From an uncultured Eubacterium sp. (GTDB lineage Bacteria; Bacillota; Clostridia; Lachnospirales; Lachnospiraceae), in assembly GCA_934316845.1 (NCBI GenBank), contig CAKRDZ010000018.1, positions 1 through 64,000 on the forward strand: a stretch of DNA of 64,000 nucleotides, given 5' to 3'. A model generated the notes under the pieces. It was given only the letters and a program-made list of their open reading frames with translations, had not been told where the DNA came from and searched no databases. The position numbers were made by a program, and so were the translations under genes. Shown piece by piece: positions 1-7,870 of the stretch. Every line of letters begins with the position of its first letter. Within the stretch, counting starts at the first letter, position 1.

Positions 1-72
1 TACCTCTTTTCTTTCTTTCTTTATTATATTATATCTTATTAGCCACCCCTGTTACAACTATATTATAGCACC

Positions 73-1623
73 TCAACCTTTGCTGTTAGTGAGTTTTACT
101 GCTGTCCATGCGTGGTCACATTCGTAGCAACTGATTTTTGTACCGTATAAACCATATAACTTGTATATTGTCATTTCCAAATTAGCGTAGTTCGCGCATA
201 CCCCTATCCATTTACACTGGTATGCCAGTCTCAGACCTTCGGCTCCTCCTCCGCCGCAGTGGATTCTGCCACCTGATCTTTTATTTGTTGCTGGCATGAC
301 ACCTGTCTTAAGCCCCCAAGCGTACTTATAGTCATAGGCAATGTACTCACCTAAGCCTCCCATAATTTCTTGTATACACCACTGCTGGACGGCGGAGCTG
401 AGGTTACAGAATTTTTTTGTGAAAACTTGGTCGTTGTGTTTCAGCTTGTTTATTTCTGCTTCTCGTTCCGCTTTATCTTTAGCCACCTCTTCGTTGATTT
501 CCTTTTGAATTTCACTGTTTACCTTGTCTATAGCATCTGCTTTGAATGGCTCATAATGAAATACGACATCTGAATATGGTATCTTCCACTCGGCACCGAC
601 TCTAAGCATATAGTTGTTTATATCCGTAGTACTTATCGTATTGGTGTAGTAGTCATCTTCAACACCTAATGCTATAGTATTGTCAGTCGCAATCCTTCCT
701 TCTATCAGATTTCCATCTTTATCTGTCGCATAATACCAATCCTTGATTTCTGTAATGCCGGGGTTGCTTGAACATAACCCCTTACTACCGTATTTTCCAA
801 ACCTATAAAGGTATTGAACCTTCGATGTCTTTTTTGTCTGACATTCCTTATAAATCTCTGGAGTTACCCCTGTTACCTCTTTAAAAATATCGTTATAATT
901 AGAGCTTCCCTCTACATACTGTTCTGCGAACTCGTCCCTCAGAGAATTATATCCTGTTCCCAAAGCGGCTTCCTCACTACATTGCCATATTTCATCCTTC
1001 TTGTACTCCTTGACGACGTCTTTTACGAGCAGTAATCCCCATTTATACTGACCTGCTAACTCGCTGTTAGCGTACCACTCGGTGTATGAATTCGCTCTGT
1101 AAGAACAATCGAGCTGTGGGCGTACCCCGTATTCGTTATATTTACTTACCGCTACCTTTAAATTACTTATGGCTTTTTCTCTTTCGGATTTTTTACCACC
1201 ACTTATGCGGATTCTTAAGGTATTACCCTGACTTAATGTCTCGTGGACTTTTTTTACTGTTGCCTTGTCTACCTTTTTGATGTTCAGTACCGTTGCCTTT
1301 TTGGATTTTACGGTTACCCTGCATGAAAGTTTCTTCTTTCCTGCTTTCGCCTGTATCTTCGCACTTCCTGCTTTCTTTGCAGTGATTTTTACACTCGTTT
1401 TCTTCTTATTAGATAACCGAATGCACTTACCACCCCACACTACCTTCCATGTTACTTTCTTTGCACCCCTAACCTTGATGGTCTTTGATTTACCCACGGT
1501 AAGGGTTACTCTCTTACTGGTTAAGCGTAAACTCTTCGCTTCTACCGATGGGGCATGTACCCCCATTGCTGTTACTATGATTGCTGACGCAACCGACATT
1601 GTTATTAGCTTTCTTCTTGTCAT
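73..1623 (-). CDS. Secreted protein with Ig-like domain and truncated transglutaminase-like domain
   Basis: Predicted exported protein of 516 residues. The start is the ATG at 1623, ten bases after a GAGGAG ribosome binding site; an upstream in-frame TTG lies too close to that site. An N-terminal signal peptide (basic MTRRK, hydrophobic stretch, cleavage near VEA) is followed by a lysine-rich Ig-like module at about residues 33-110. That module closely resembles those of the two deacetylase-like proteins at 35576 and 37597. The middle is charged and unrecognised. The C-terminus looks like a transglutaminase-like cysteine protease fold, with Cys about 476 (GVCANY) and His about 504 (DHAW). The protein stops 12 residues after the His, before the strand that normally carries the third catalytic residue, Asp. 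No other frame over positions 1-72 restores it. The enzyme call is therefore tentative, and activity is doubtful. Confidence 0.75.
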   Translation of the reverse strand: MTRRKLITMSVASAIIVTAMGVHAPSVEAKSLRLTSKRVTLTVGKSKTIKVRGAKKVTWKVVWGGKCIRLSNKKKTSVKITAKKAGSAKIQAKAGKKKLSCRVTVKSKKATVLNIKKVDKATVKKVHETLSQGNTLRIRISGGKKSEREKAISNLKVAVSKYNEYGVRPQLDCSYRANSYTEWYANSELAGQYKWGLLLVKDVVKEYKKDEIWQCSEEAALGTGYNSLRDEFAEQYVEGSSNYNDIFKEVTGVTPEIYKECQTKKTSKVQYLYRFGKYGSKGLCSSNPGITEIKDWYYATDKDGNLIEGRIATDNTIALGVEDDYYTNTISTTDINNYMLRVGAEWKIPYSDVVFHYEPFKADAIDKVNSEIQKEINEEVAKDKAEREAEINKLKHNDQVFTKKFCNLSSAVQQWCIQEIMGGLGEYIAYDYKYAWGLKTGVMPATNKRSGGRIHCGGGGAEGLRLAYQCKWIGVCANYANLEMTIYKLYGLYGTKISCYECDHAWTAVKLTNSKG

Positions 1624-1806
1624 AATAAACAACTCCTCACATCTTCTAATGATAGGCTAAGTGTATCATATATTCACAAATAATAGAGAAATATAGCATA
1701 ATTAGCGCCTTTTTCGACACATTTAACTTGTGTCATTCAAATCAAAGAATGCTTCTAACTAAAAATAGACAACAATGTTCGGTGTTCACAAAAAAAACAC
1801 AAAAAA

Positions 1807-1833
1807 TTAGCACTCACCTCTTGACAGTGCTAA
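1807..1833 (+). promoter_or_regulatory. CIRCE operator (HrcA site)
   Basis: TTAGCACTC-N9-CAGTGCTAA matches the CIRCE consensus TTAGCACTC-N9-GAGTGCTAA with one mismatch. CIRCE is the binding site of the heat-shock repressor HrcA. It overlaps the -35 box of the promoter for the hsp20 gene downstream, as expected for a repressor site. Confidence 0.9.
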
Positions 1834-1849
1834 CAATTGGTGGTATAAC
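1821..1849 (+). promoter_or_regulatory. hsp20 promoter
   Basis: TTGACA (1821-1826), 17-base spacer, TATAAC (1844-1849) preceded by TGG, a good sigma-A promoter. Its -35 box lies inside the CIRCE palindrome. Confidence 0.85.
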
Positions 1850-1855
1850 ATAGTT

Positions 1856-2027
1856 AAAGATAAGGAAAGGGGTTACGAAAAGGAACCCGGATCCGAATCG
1901 AAACTTAACAATCGACACTTCAGATATCTCTGATGGTGCTAATAATACAAAAGTCTAAGTGCCTATGCTGGTTCGCAGGAACCCATATTTCCGACACTTG
2001 TTACAAGAAGGAAAGGAGAAATGACTT
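1856..2027 (+). other. Long 5' leader of hsp20
   Basis: About 170 bases separate the predicted transcription start from the hsp20 ATG. The stretch holds small potential hairpins (GGGTT/AACCC near 1873-1889 and GGTTC/GAACC near 1974-1983) and a strong AAAGGAG just before the start codon. I recognise no known riboswitch or RNA thermometer. A structural role is possible but unproven. Confidence 0.4.
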
Positions 2028-2495
2028 ATGTTAAGACCTAGTATTTTTGGAGAGAGTTTGTTTGATGATTGGATGGATGATTTTCCATTTGGTAAGGAAT
2101 TTGAGAAGGCTATGTTCCCGGCAAAAGATCCTCTTTATGGAAAACATGCAAAGAACATGATGAAGACAGATGTCCGCGAGACAGACGATGCGTATGAACT
2201 TGACATTGATCTGCCGGGCTTCAAGAAAGATGAAGTAACCGCTGAACTGAATGATGGTTATATCACCATCTCGGCAGCAAAAGGTTTGGACAAAGATGAG
2301 AAAGATAAAAAGACCGGTAAATACATTCGTAAAGAACGTTATGCCGGCAGCATGAGCCGAAGTTTTTATATTGGTGAGGCAATCACCCAGGATGAGATTT
2401 CGGCGAAGTTTGAAAATGGTATCTTGCAGTTGAAGATTCCGAAAAAGACAGACAAAGCAGTTGCTGGTAAAAATTATATCGCAATTGAAGGATAA
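2028..2495 (+). CDS. hsp20: Small heat shock protein Hsp20 (alpha-crystallin family)
   Basis: A 155-residue ATP-independent holdase of the cytoplasm, which binds unfolding proteins during stress. The alpha-crystallin domain spans about residues 45-145 (from KTDVRETDDAYELDIDLPGF to the GILQLKIPKK strand), and a short acidic/aromatic N-terminal arm precedes it. The length is typical of bacterial Hsp20. AAAGGAG sits at the right distance from the ATG. It is a single-gene unit with its own CIRCE-controlled promoter and a strong terminator, so HrcA control is expected. That is notable because in many Firmicutes CIRCE serves groESL and dnaK, while hsp20 genes are controlled otherwise. Confidence 0.95.
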   Translation: MLRPSIFGESLFDDWMDDFPFGKEFEKAMFPAKDPLYGKHAKNMMKTDVRETDDAYELDIDLPGFKKDEVTAELNDGYITISAAKGLDKDEKDKKTGKYIRKERYAGSMSRSFYIGEAITQDEISAKFENGILQLKIPKKTDKAVAGKNYIAIEG

Positions 2496-2505
2496 TCATT
2501 CAAAA

Positions 2506-2548
2506 CGCCCCCTTCAGAGATTGAGCCTCTCTGAGGGGGGTGTTTTTT
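2506..2548. terminator. Terminator after hsp20
   Basis: CGCCCCCTTCAGAGA pairs with TCTCTGAGGGGGGTG and is followed by TTTTTT. The lipoprotein gene on the other strand ends inside it, so it may work in both directions. Confidence 0.9.
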
Positions 2549-4049
2549 AGCAAAAACCATTGTAAGATTTGAAACGTACTTTGTATTCTTTCATTTGCTG
2601 CCCTTCGCGGCTATCTATTTTCGCAGAGTTTCCCGTAAGAACATCGTAGAGATAATAGTCGCTTTTGTACCGCTTACCGTCTTTTTGAAGCTGTGTAGGA
2701 AATTCGATGATCCATTGGCTTTTCCAAACAGGACACAGAGGGGTACCGGTATCGACGGTCCAATAATTAAGCCGATCGTAGTCGGTGCATTCATAAGTTT
2801 TGGCTAATTTTTCCTGAAGAAACGTATTCATCTGTGTTTCGTAGCGTAGATCATTTCCGTCAGAGGCACGAAAACTTACGACAGACAATTTATAGTCATA
2901 GGTTTTGTAATCCTCATCAAAATCATCATCATAGACATAATTTTCGTCATCTCTGGACGAATAAGTGAGTTGATTTGCGTTAAGTATTGCATAAATACGA
3001 CCTTTTAATACGAAGAATTGATAAACATTCCAAGTTTCAATGATGTCTTTTTGAAAACCGTTCCGCTTTTCCGATAAAAGGGATTCGATGGCTGCCACAG
3101 AAACAATTTGCTCTGTTTTTTCTGACTTCATATCATAACCATAAATTCCATCTTTTTTTAGAAAATACAGTATTTTTTTGTGAACAAAAGTCGGAAAAAG
3201 GGAGACAGGAACCTCTTCTTCCGGCGCATAATAAAAGAGGCAGGTTACTTTTCTACAGACTTTTTTAACAGAAAAGTCATTCACCGAAACACGATAAAGG
3301 TCTCTTTTGCAAAGAATAAAAATGGTGTCGTTATATTTTCGCGGCACGCCATATTCATCCACAACAATGCTATAGCTGATGTCTTTGAAAAGTTTTGAAA
3401 TTTTTCCGGAGTCCAGGTTGATTGCATAAATGCCATCGTTTTTCGAAGAAAATATTACTTTATTATCTTCGGCATAAAGAAAATCTTCCCAGTCAATCGA
3501 GAGAGAGTCCTTTTTGTCAATATTCTCCAGATTACATATTTTCACGCGGTCTTTCCAGCGCAGTGTTTCATTTTTCCCGGATCTGCGAAAAGGGATGCGC
3601 CATAGATTGGTGCCGTCCATATTATATTCTACAAGAAACAGGTAAGAGGCTGTAACATACATGTCTACGATGGTCATACTCGTGTCCGGTTCTATCACAT
3701 AATGATTTCCTTTCTTAGGATAAGAAAAAGCGCCTGTTTTTGATTTTACAATAGGTGCCTGAAGAATGCCTTCTCCATCGGTAGAATAGACATAATTTTT
3801 TGTAGTAAAAATGGTATTCTCATAACCATTTTTGGTGGCAGATTTATCTGATGGCACAAAAGAATTTTCGGTATTCTGTGGATTTACTGCGGAACCTGTT
3901 GCGGCGAGCGCTCCGGGAGAGACGGCGGATCCCGACACAATGGCAGACGGCGAAACAGTGTCTGTTAAATTGGCTGTTGATGACTGCTGCGTGCCGCATC
4001 CGGTACAGAAAATAAGTGCAAGTGCAAGCAGACAAAAGTATTGTTTCAT
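2547..4049 (-). CDS. Lipoprotein of unknown function, probable beta-propeller
   Basis: A 500-residue predicted lipoprotein. The start is supported by GGAGG. The signal peptide ends in a lipobox-like stretch (IFCTGC), so Cys18 should be lipidated and the protein anchored outside the membrane. A low-complexity Ser/Ala/Val/Thr linker (about 20-65) follows. The rest contains repeated strand-rich segments of the kind 'IYAINLDSGK', 'IYGYDMKSEK' and 'YLYDVLTGNS', resembling the blades of DUF5050/PQQ-like propellers. I cannot assign a ligand. It stands alone between hsp20 and the macro-domain gene. A perfect TTAAACGTTTAA palindrome lies just upstream and may regulate it. Confidence 0.7.
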   Translation of the reverse strand: MKQYFCLLALALIFCTGCGTQQSSTANLTDTVSPSAIVSGSAVSPGALAATGSAVNPQNTENSFVPSDKSATKNGYENTIFTTKNYVYSTDGEGILQAPIVKSKTGAFSYPKKGNHYVIEPDTSMTIVDMYVTASYLFLVEYNMDGTNLWRIPFRRSGKNETLRWKDRVKICNLENIDKKDSLSIDWEDFLYAEDNKVIFSSKNDGIYAINLDSGKISKLFKDISYSIVVDEYGVPRKYNDTIFILCKRDLYRVSVNDFSVKKVCRKVTCLFYYAPEEEVPVSLFPTFVHKKILYFLKKDGIYGYDMKSEKTEQIVSVAAIESLLSEKRNGFQKDIIETWNVYQFFVLKGRIYAILNANQLTYSSRDDENYVYDDDFDEDYKTYDYKLSVVSFRASDGNDLRYETQMNTFLQEKLAKTYECTDYDRLNYWTVDTGTPLCPVWKSQWIIEFPTQLQKDGKRYKSDYYLYDVLTGNSAKIDSREGQQMKEYKVRFKSYNGFC

Positions 4050-4066
4050 AAAGTTTCCTCCTTATA

Positions 4067-4078
4067 TTAAACGTTTAA
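4067..4078. promoter_or_regulatory. TTAAACGTTTAA palindrome
   Basis: A perfect 12-base palindrome with central CG, 18 bases upstream of the lipoprotein start. It resembles a LacI/CcpA-type operator core, but no regulator can be named from the sequence. Confidence 0.4.
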
Positions 4079-4148
4079 ATTATTTTATCATAATTAAATG
4101 GAGATTACAATAATTTACAGGCAAAAAATGTATATTAACAAAAATGTC

Positions 4149-4177
4149 TTGTATTATTTCCCATTATTGTATATACT
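4149..4177 (+). promoter_or_regulatory. Promoter of macro-domain gene
   Basis: TTGTAT (4149-4154), 17-base spacer, TATACT (4172-4177), 32 bases upstream of the macro-domain gene start. Confidence 0.75.
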
Positions 4178-4209
4178 ACAAATACCAAAAACTGACAAGG
4201 GGGGATTTT

Positions 4210-5190
4210 ATGCCATTTCAGATTGTAAGAAACGATATTACTAAGATGAAAGTAGATGCCATCATCAATACGGCCAATCCACGCGTCGCGTATGGAAGAG
4301 GAACGGATCAGGCGATTTATCTGGCCGCGGGGAAGGAAAAACTGCTGGCAGCCAGACAAAAGATCGGAACAATGCAGGTGGGCGAAGTGGCGGTTACGCC
4401 GGGATTCGGACTTCCCGCAAAATATATTATACATAATGCGGGACCGGTCTGGAGAGGGGGAGATCAGGGAGAAGAGGAAAAACTTCAATTATGCTATGAA
4501 AACTGCCTGCGGCTGGCAGAAAAAGAGAAATTTGAAAGTATTGCATTTCCACTTATCTCAACTGGATCCTATGGTTTTCCGAAACAGATTGGATTACATA
4601 CAGCGATAAAAGTATTGAGCGGATTTTTGCTTCACAGTGAAATGATGATATATTTAGTGGTATATGATGAAGAATCAACGCATCTGTGTCAAATGATCTT
4701 TCCGGATATTCAGGATTATCTTCAAAGCAACGGTTGTGATCCGTATATGCCGATGATGTATACGGAAGCGGGCATCTGCGGATCCGTGTCGATGCCGATG
4801 TTATGTGAGGAAATGTCATACCGGACATTGGAGGATATTGTTGAGAACCGTGGGAAAAATCTGCCGGAGATGCTCATGCAGTTTTTGATCGAAAAAGATC
4901 TCAAAAATGCAGAGGTATACCACAATGCCAATATCAGCAGGAAAGTGTTTTCGAAAATTATTACAAATGAAAAGTATCATCCGAAAAAAAAGACAGTGCT
5001 TGCTCTTGCCATTGGAATGAAGTTAAATCTGGACGAGACGAAGGATCTTCTTTCGCGCGCGGGATATGCCCTTTCGCCGGGGAGTAAATTTGACCTTATT
5101 GTAAAATATTGTATTGAGACAGGCGAGTACAATATCGTTAAGATCAATATTTTGTTATATGAATACGGGGAAGAGACGCTGGGCGATTAA
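4210..5190 (+). CDS. Macro-domain protein with C-terminal XRE-like helical domain
   Basis: A 326-residue cytoplasmic protein. The ATG at 4210 follows AAGGGGG. Residues 1 to about 160 form a macro domain, a fold that binds or hydrolyses ADP-ribose adducts. The VDAIINTANP strand-loop and the substrate-binding TPGFGLPAKYIIHNAGPVW region are clear. The usual GGGGVD loop is changed to YGRGTD, although its Asp remains. The C-terminal 110 residues (ANISRKVFSKI...KLNLDETKDLLSRAGYALS) look like the helical, lambda-repressor-like domain found at the ends of several Firmicute conflict or signalling proteins. It may bind DNA or a partner protein. The vWA gene follows after 106 bases holding two palindromes. 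Role: probably reversal or sensing of ADP-ribosylation, by inference. Confidence 0.8.
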   Translation: MPFQIVRNDITKMKVDAIINTANPRVAYGRGTDQAIYLAAGKEKLLAARQKIGTMQVGEVAVTPGFGLPAKYIIHNAGPVWRGGDQGEEEKLQLCYENCLRLAEKEKFESIAFPLISTGSYGFPKQIGLHTAIKVLSGFLLHSEMMIYLVVYDEESTHLCQMIFPDIQDYLQSNGCDPYMPMMYTEAGICGSVSMPMLCEEMSYRTLEDIVENRGKNLPEMLMQFLIEKDLKNAEVYHNANISRKVFSKIITNEKYHPKKKTVLALAIGMKLNLDETKDLLSRAGYALSPGSKFDLIVKYCIETGEYNIVKINILLYEYGEETLGD

Positions 5191-5193
5191 AAT

Positions 5194-5230
5194 GTCTCTT
5201 TCAAAGAGACAAAATGTTACCTCCATTTTG
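5194..5230. promoter_or_regulatory. Two abutting palindromes between macro and vWA genes
   Basis: GTCTCTTT-C-AAAGAGAC (5194-5210) is a perfect inverted repeat. It abuts a second, CAAAATG-N7-CATTTTG (5210-5230). A TATGAT -10-like box follows at 5232 with a poor -35. No T-run follows, so these look more like operator or activator sites for the vWA gene than a terminator. Confidence 0.5.
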
Positions 5231-5296
5231 ATATGATGGTTTCAGAAACAAAAACACAGTTTTTGAAATGACAAATACGAAATGGAGGATTTTATT

Positions 5297-5959
5297 ATGA
5301 TGAATTTAACAGAAATGGTATTTATTTTGGATCGAAGCGGTTCCATGGGAGGACTTGAAAAGGACACGATCGGAGGGTTTAATTCACTGCTGGAAAAGCA
5401 GAAGAAGGAAGCGGGAGAGGCTTTGGTTACTACGATGCTTTTTGATGATGATTTTACGCTGGTTCATGACCGCCAGCCGATTCGCACGGTAGCGCCGCTT
5501 ACCGAGGAGCAGTATTTTGTGCGTGGCTGTACGGCGCTTTTAGATGCCATTGGTCTGACAATTTCCCACATTAAAAAGGCAAGAAAGGAAATGCCAAAAG
5601 AAGAACGCCCGGATCGTACAATTGTTGTTATAACCACCGACGGAATGGAAAATTCGAGCCGGCGCTATAACTATGTCAAAATCAAACAAAAAATTGAAAA
5701 ATGCAAGAAAAAGAATTGGGAATTTTTGTTCCTGGGGGCCAATATGGATGCAATCGGAGAGGCCGCGAAGTTTGGAATCGACGCGGACCGGGCGGTAAGA
5801 TATGAGTGCGATGGAGAAGGAACAAGAAAGAACTACGACGTGCTGGGAGAAACGATAACAAGAGCGCGAGGAGCAGCACTTCCTTGTATGATGGCGCAGG
5901 CAATTGGTGCGGGCTGGTCTAAGGAGATTGAACAGGATTACCAAAAAAGACATAAATAA
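5297..5959 (+). CDS. von Willebrand factor A domain protein
   Basis: A 220-residue cytoplasmic vWA protein. The start is the ATG at 5297, eight bases after GGAGG; the ATG at 5282 overlaps that site. A complete MIDAS metal site is visible: D12-R-S-G-S at the end of the first strand, a Thr in GCTALLDAI, and an Asp in VVITTDG. The domain fills the whole protein, with no signal peptide, membrane segment or extra domain. Such small vWA proteins usually act as metal-dependent binding partners. Its place after the macro-domain gene suggests a shared function, but no activity can be read from sequence alone. Confidence 0.85.
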   Translation: MMNLTEMVFILDRSGSMGGLEKDTIGGFNSLLEKQKKEAGEALVTTMLFDDDFTLVHDRQPIRTVAPLTEEQYFVRGCTALLDAIGLTISHIKKARKEMPKEERPDRTIVVITTDGMENSSRRYNYVKIKQKIEKCKKKNWEFLFLGANMDAIGEAAKFGIDADRAVRYECDGEGTRKNYDVLGETITRARGAALPCMMAQAIGAGWSKEIEQDYQKRHK

Positions 5960-5968
5960 AAAATGCAT

Positions 5969-5997
5969 TTGCAAATAAGCGTGAAAACCGCTATACT
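5969..5997 (+). promoter_or_regulatory. Promoter of small ORF
   Basis: TTGCAA (5969-5974), 17-base spacer, TATACT (5992-5997), 27 bases before a small ORF. The -10 box sits inside the imperfect inverted repeat CTATACTAGACGTATAG. Confidence 0.7.
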
Positions 5998-6024
5998 AGA
6001 CGTATAGAAAGGCGGTGGAAAGGA

Positions 6025-6180
6025 ATGGATGAAATGACAGAAAAGGAAATGAAATCGATAAAGATGTCAACTTTGTATGAATTGCGTCTGCTTTTTACGC
6101 AAGGAGAAAAGACAAATTATACCAAAGAGGAAATTGTGGAATTGCTTGATAAAATAGCAAGCGCAAAAGAACAGGAGTAG
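6025..6180 (+). CDS. Small hypothetical protein, 51 residues
   Basis: ATG at 6025 preceded by GGAAAGGA and by a good promoter; stop TAG at 6178-6180. The product is 51 residues, highly charged and predicted mostly helical (MDEMTEKEMK at the start, EEIVELLDKIASAKEQE at the end). It has no signal peptide or membrane segment, and I recognise no family. Its own promoter and ribosome binding site make it likely to be real. It follows the vWA gene by 65 bases. Confidence 0.6.
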   Translation: MDEMTEKEMKSIKMSTLYELRLLFTQGEKTNYTKEEIVELLDKIASAKEQE

Positions 6181-6200
6181 AAAGAGAAACATAAAAAGGC

Positions 6201-6229
6201 TTGAATTTTCATCCCAACTATAGTACAAT
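6201..6229 (+). promoter_or_regulatory. Promoter of MATE leader
   Basis: TTGAAT (6201-6206), 17-base spacer, TACAAT (6224-6229). Transcription would start near 6236 and pass through about 300 bases of structured leader before the MATE start codon. Confidence 0.7.
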
Positions 6230-6235
6230 GGTCTC

Positions 6236-6534
6236 CTAAAACTTATGTGAATTTTTCTAAACAAAAAAGGTAACTATTTAGTTACCAAATATGTTTACTT
6301 TTCGTCACATCATCAGGAGTCTGTCCGGATGGTGTGATTTTCTTTGTCGTGAAACAACGAGACACGCAATCGCACAAACCTGTTGTGGGTTGTGCTTGCA
6401 CAAAACCCACAGCAGGTTTGTACGATTATGTGACGACTGTCACGATGATGAGCGCCAAAGGCGCGAAGAATGCGTGTCTCGTTGCGTTGTTTCACAAGAT
6501 TCACGAAACGAAGGAATCAGGAGGAAATTGTACT
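6236..6534 (+). other. Long structured leader or palindromic element upstream of MATE gene
   Basis: This gene-free stretch is packed with inverted repeats. They are GGTAACTA-TT-TAGTTACC (6269-6286); an imperfect CACATCATC/GATGGTGTG hairpin (about 6305-6335); and an outer stem (left arm 6349-6368, right arm 6471-6495, with a 5-base insertion in the right arm) that encloses three hairpins. The enclosed hairpins are ACAAACCTG.../...CAGGTTTGT (6374-6421), GTGAC-GACT-GTCAC (6430-6443) and GCGCC-AAAG-GCGC (near 6451-6464). The result is a cloverleaf-like fold. It matches no riboswitch I recognise. It could be a cis-regulatory RNA or a small inserted palindromic element. Confidence 0.6.
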
Positions 6535-7860
6535 ATGGAACAAACCTTTATGAAGGAGAAGAAGATACTGCCACTGGTATTGTCGATGTCGTTGCCGATG
6601 ATGTTGTCAATGTTAGTCAATTCTCTTTACAATATTGTTGACAGTTATTTTGTTGCACAGATCAGTGAACAGGCAATGACGGCTTTGTCGCTGGTATATC
6701 CGCTTCAGTTATTGGAAACGGCGATCGCGGTAGGATTTGGTGTTGGTATCAATGCGGCAGCAGCCTTTTATCTGGGAGCCGGGGAACGAGACAATGCCAA
6801 TGATGTAGTGACTTCCGGAACATTACTCAGTATTGTACACGGAATCCTGCTTACTCTGTTTAGTGTCGGATCCGCACGTTATTTTGTTGGAATGTTTACC
6901 GACCAGAAGCCAATATTAGAAGATGCTGTAAAATATGCGTGGATCGTCTTTGCATTTACCATTCCGAATGTAGTGGCGATCACATTTGAAAAGATCTTTC
7001 AGGCAGAAGGACGAATGAAAGTATCGATGATCAGTATGCTTTGTGGTTGTGTTGTCAATATTATCCTGGATCCGATGCTGATCTTTGGAATCGGTTTCTT
7101 CCCGAAAATGGACATAGCCGGTGCAGCCCTGGCAACCGGGATCGGACAGGTGATACCTCTGATAGTATACATTATTATATTTATTAAGAGACCGATGGCA
7201 TTTCAGATGACCTGGCATAAAAACCTGATACGGAAGCGGTTGTGCCGGCAGATGTATGGAGTGGGGATTCCAGCTACATTAAACCTTGCGTTGCCCTCCT
7301 TTATGATCACGGCATTGAATGGTATCCTTGCTATTTATTCCCAAACATATGTACTGGTGCTGGGGATTTATTATAAACTACAGACCTTTATTTATCTTTC
7401 GGCGAATGGGATCGTTCAGGGAATCCGGCCAATCATCAGTTATAATTATGGCGCCGGTGAGTCCGCAAGAGTGAGACGTATTTTCCGTACGTCGTTAGTT
7501 ATGATTGCTGCAATTATGGCAGCTGGGATGGGGATTTGCCTTGGATTTTCAAAAAATCTGATGGGGCTTTTTACGACCAATGCACAGACAATTGCTGAGG
7601 GAACTGCGGCGATCCGTATCATCTGTATGGGATTTGTCATTTCCTCGCTTTCGGTGACGGTAAGTGGAATGTTAGAGGCACTCGGAAAAGGAGGCCAGTC
7701 TCTTGTGATTTCATTGCTGCGCTATATTATCGTCATTATTCCGGCGGCGTATCTGATTGGAAAAATATGGGGAGGCCCGGCAATTTGGAACTGCTTCTGG
7801 ATCGCAGAAATGACGGCGAGTGCAGTAGCATTTGTTTTGTATAAGAGATTGAAATATTAG
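6535..7860 (+). CDS. MATE family efflux transporter
   Basis: A 441-residue multidrug/toxin extrusion antiporter of the cytoplasmic membrane, expected to have 12 membrane segments and to use Na+ or H+ to export organic cations. AGGAGGAA places the start at 6535; the reading frame stays open further upstream, but only through the structured leader. The N-terminal segment LPLVLSMSLPMMLSMLVNSLYNIVDSYFV and the internal pseudo-repeat are typical of MepA/DinF-like MATE proteins. It lies 10 bases before the MmcQ-MGMT gene and probably shares its transcript. Substrate unknown. Confidence 0.92.
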   Translation: MEQTFMKEKKILPLVLSMSLPMMLSMLVNSLYNIVDSYFVAQISEQAMTALSLVYPLQLLETAIAVGFGVGINAAAAFYLGAGERDNANDVVTSGTLLSIVHGILLTLFSVGSARYFVGMFTDQKPILEDAVKYAWIVFAFTIPNVVAITFEKIFQAEGRMKVSMISMLCGCVVNIILDPMLIFGIGFFPKMDIAGAALATGIGQVIPLIVYIIIFIKRPMAFQMTWHKNLIRKRLCRQMYGVGIPATLNLALPSFMITALNGILAIYSQTYVLVLGIYYKLQTFIYLSANGIVQGIRPIISYNYGAGESARVRRIFRTSLVMIAAIMAAGMGICLGFSKNLMGLFTTNAQTIAEGTAAIRIICMGFVISSLSVTVSGMLEALGKGGQSLVISLLRYIIVIIPAAYLIGKIWGGPAIWNCFWIAEMTASAVAFVLYKRLKY

Positions 7861-7870
7861 GAGAAAGAGC

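Noticed and set aside
6349..6495. tRNA or tmRNA gene suggested by the cloverleaf-like fold
   Set aside because: Arm lengths and loops do not fit a tRNA; there is no T-loop or CCA end, and no tmRNA tag ORF.
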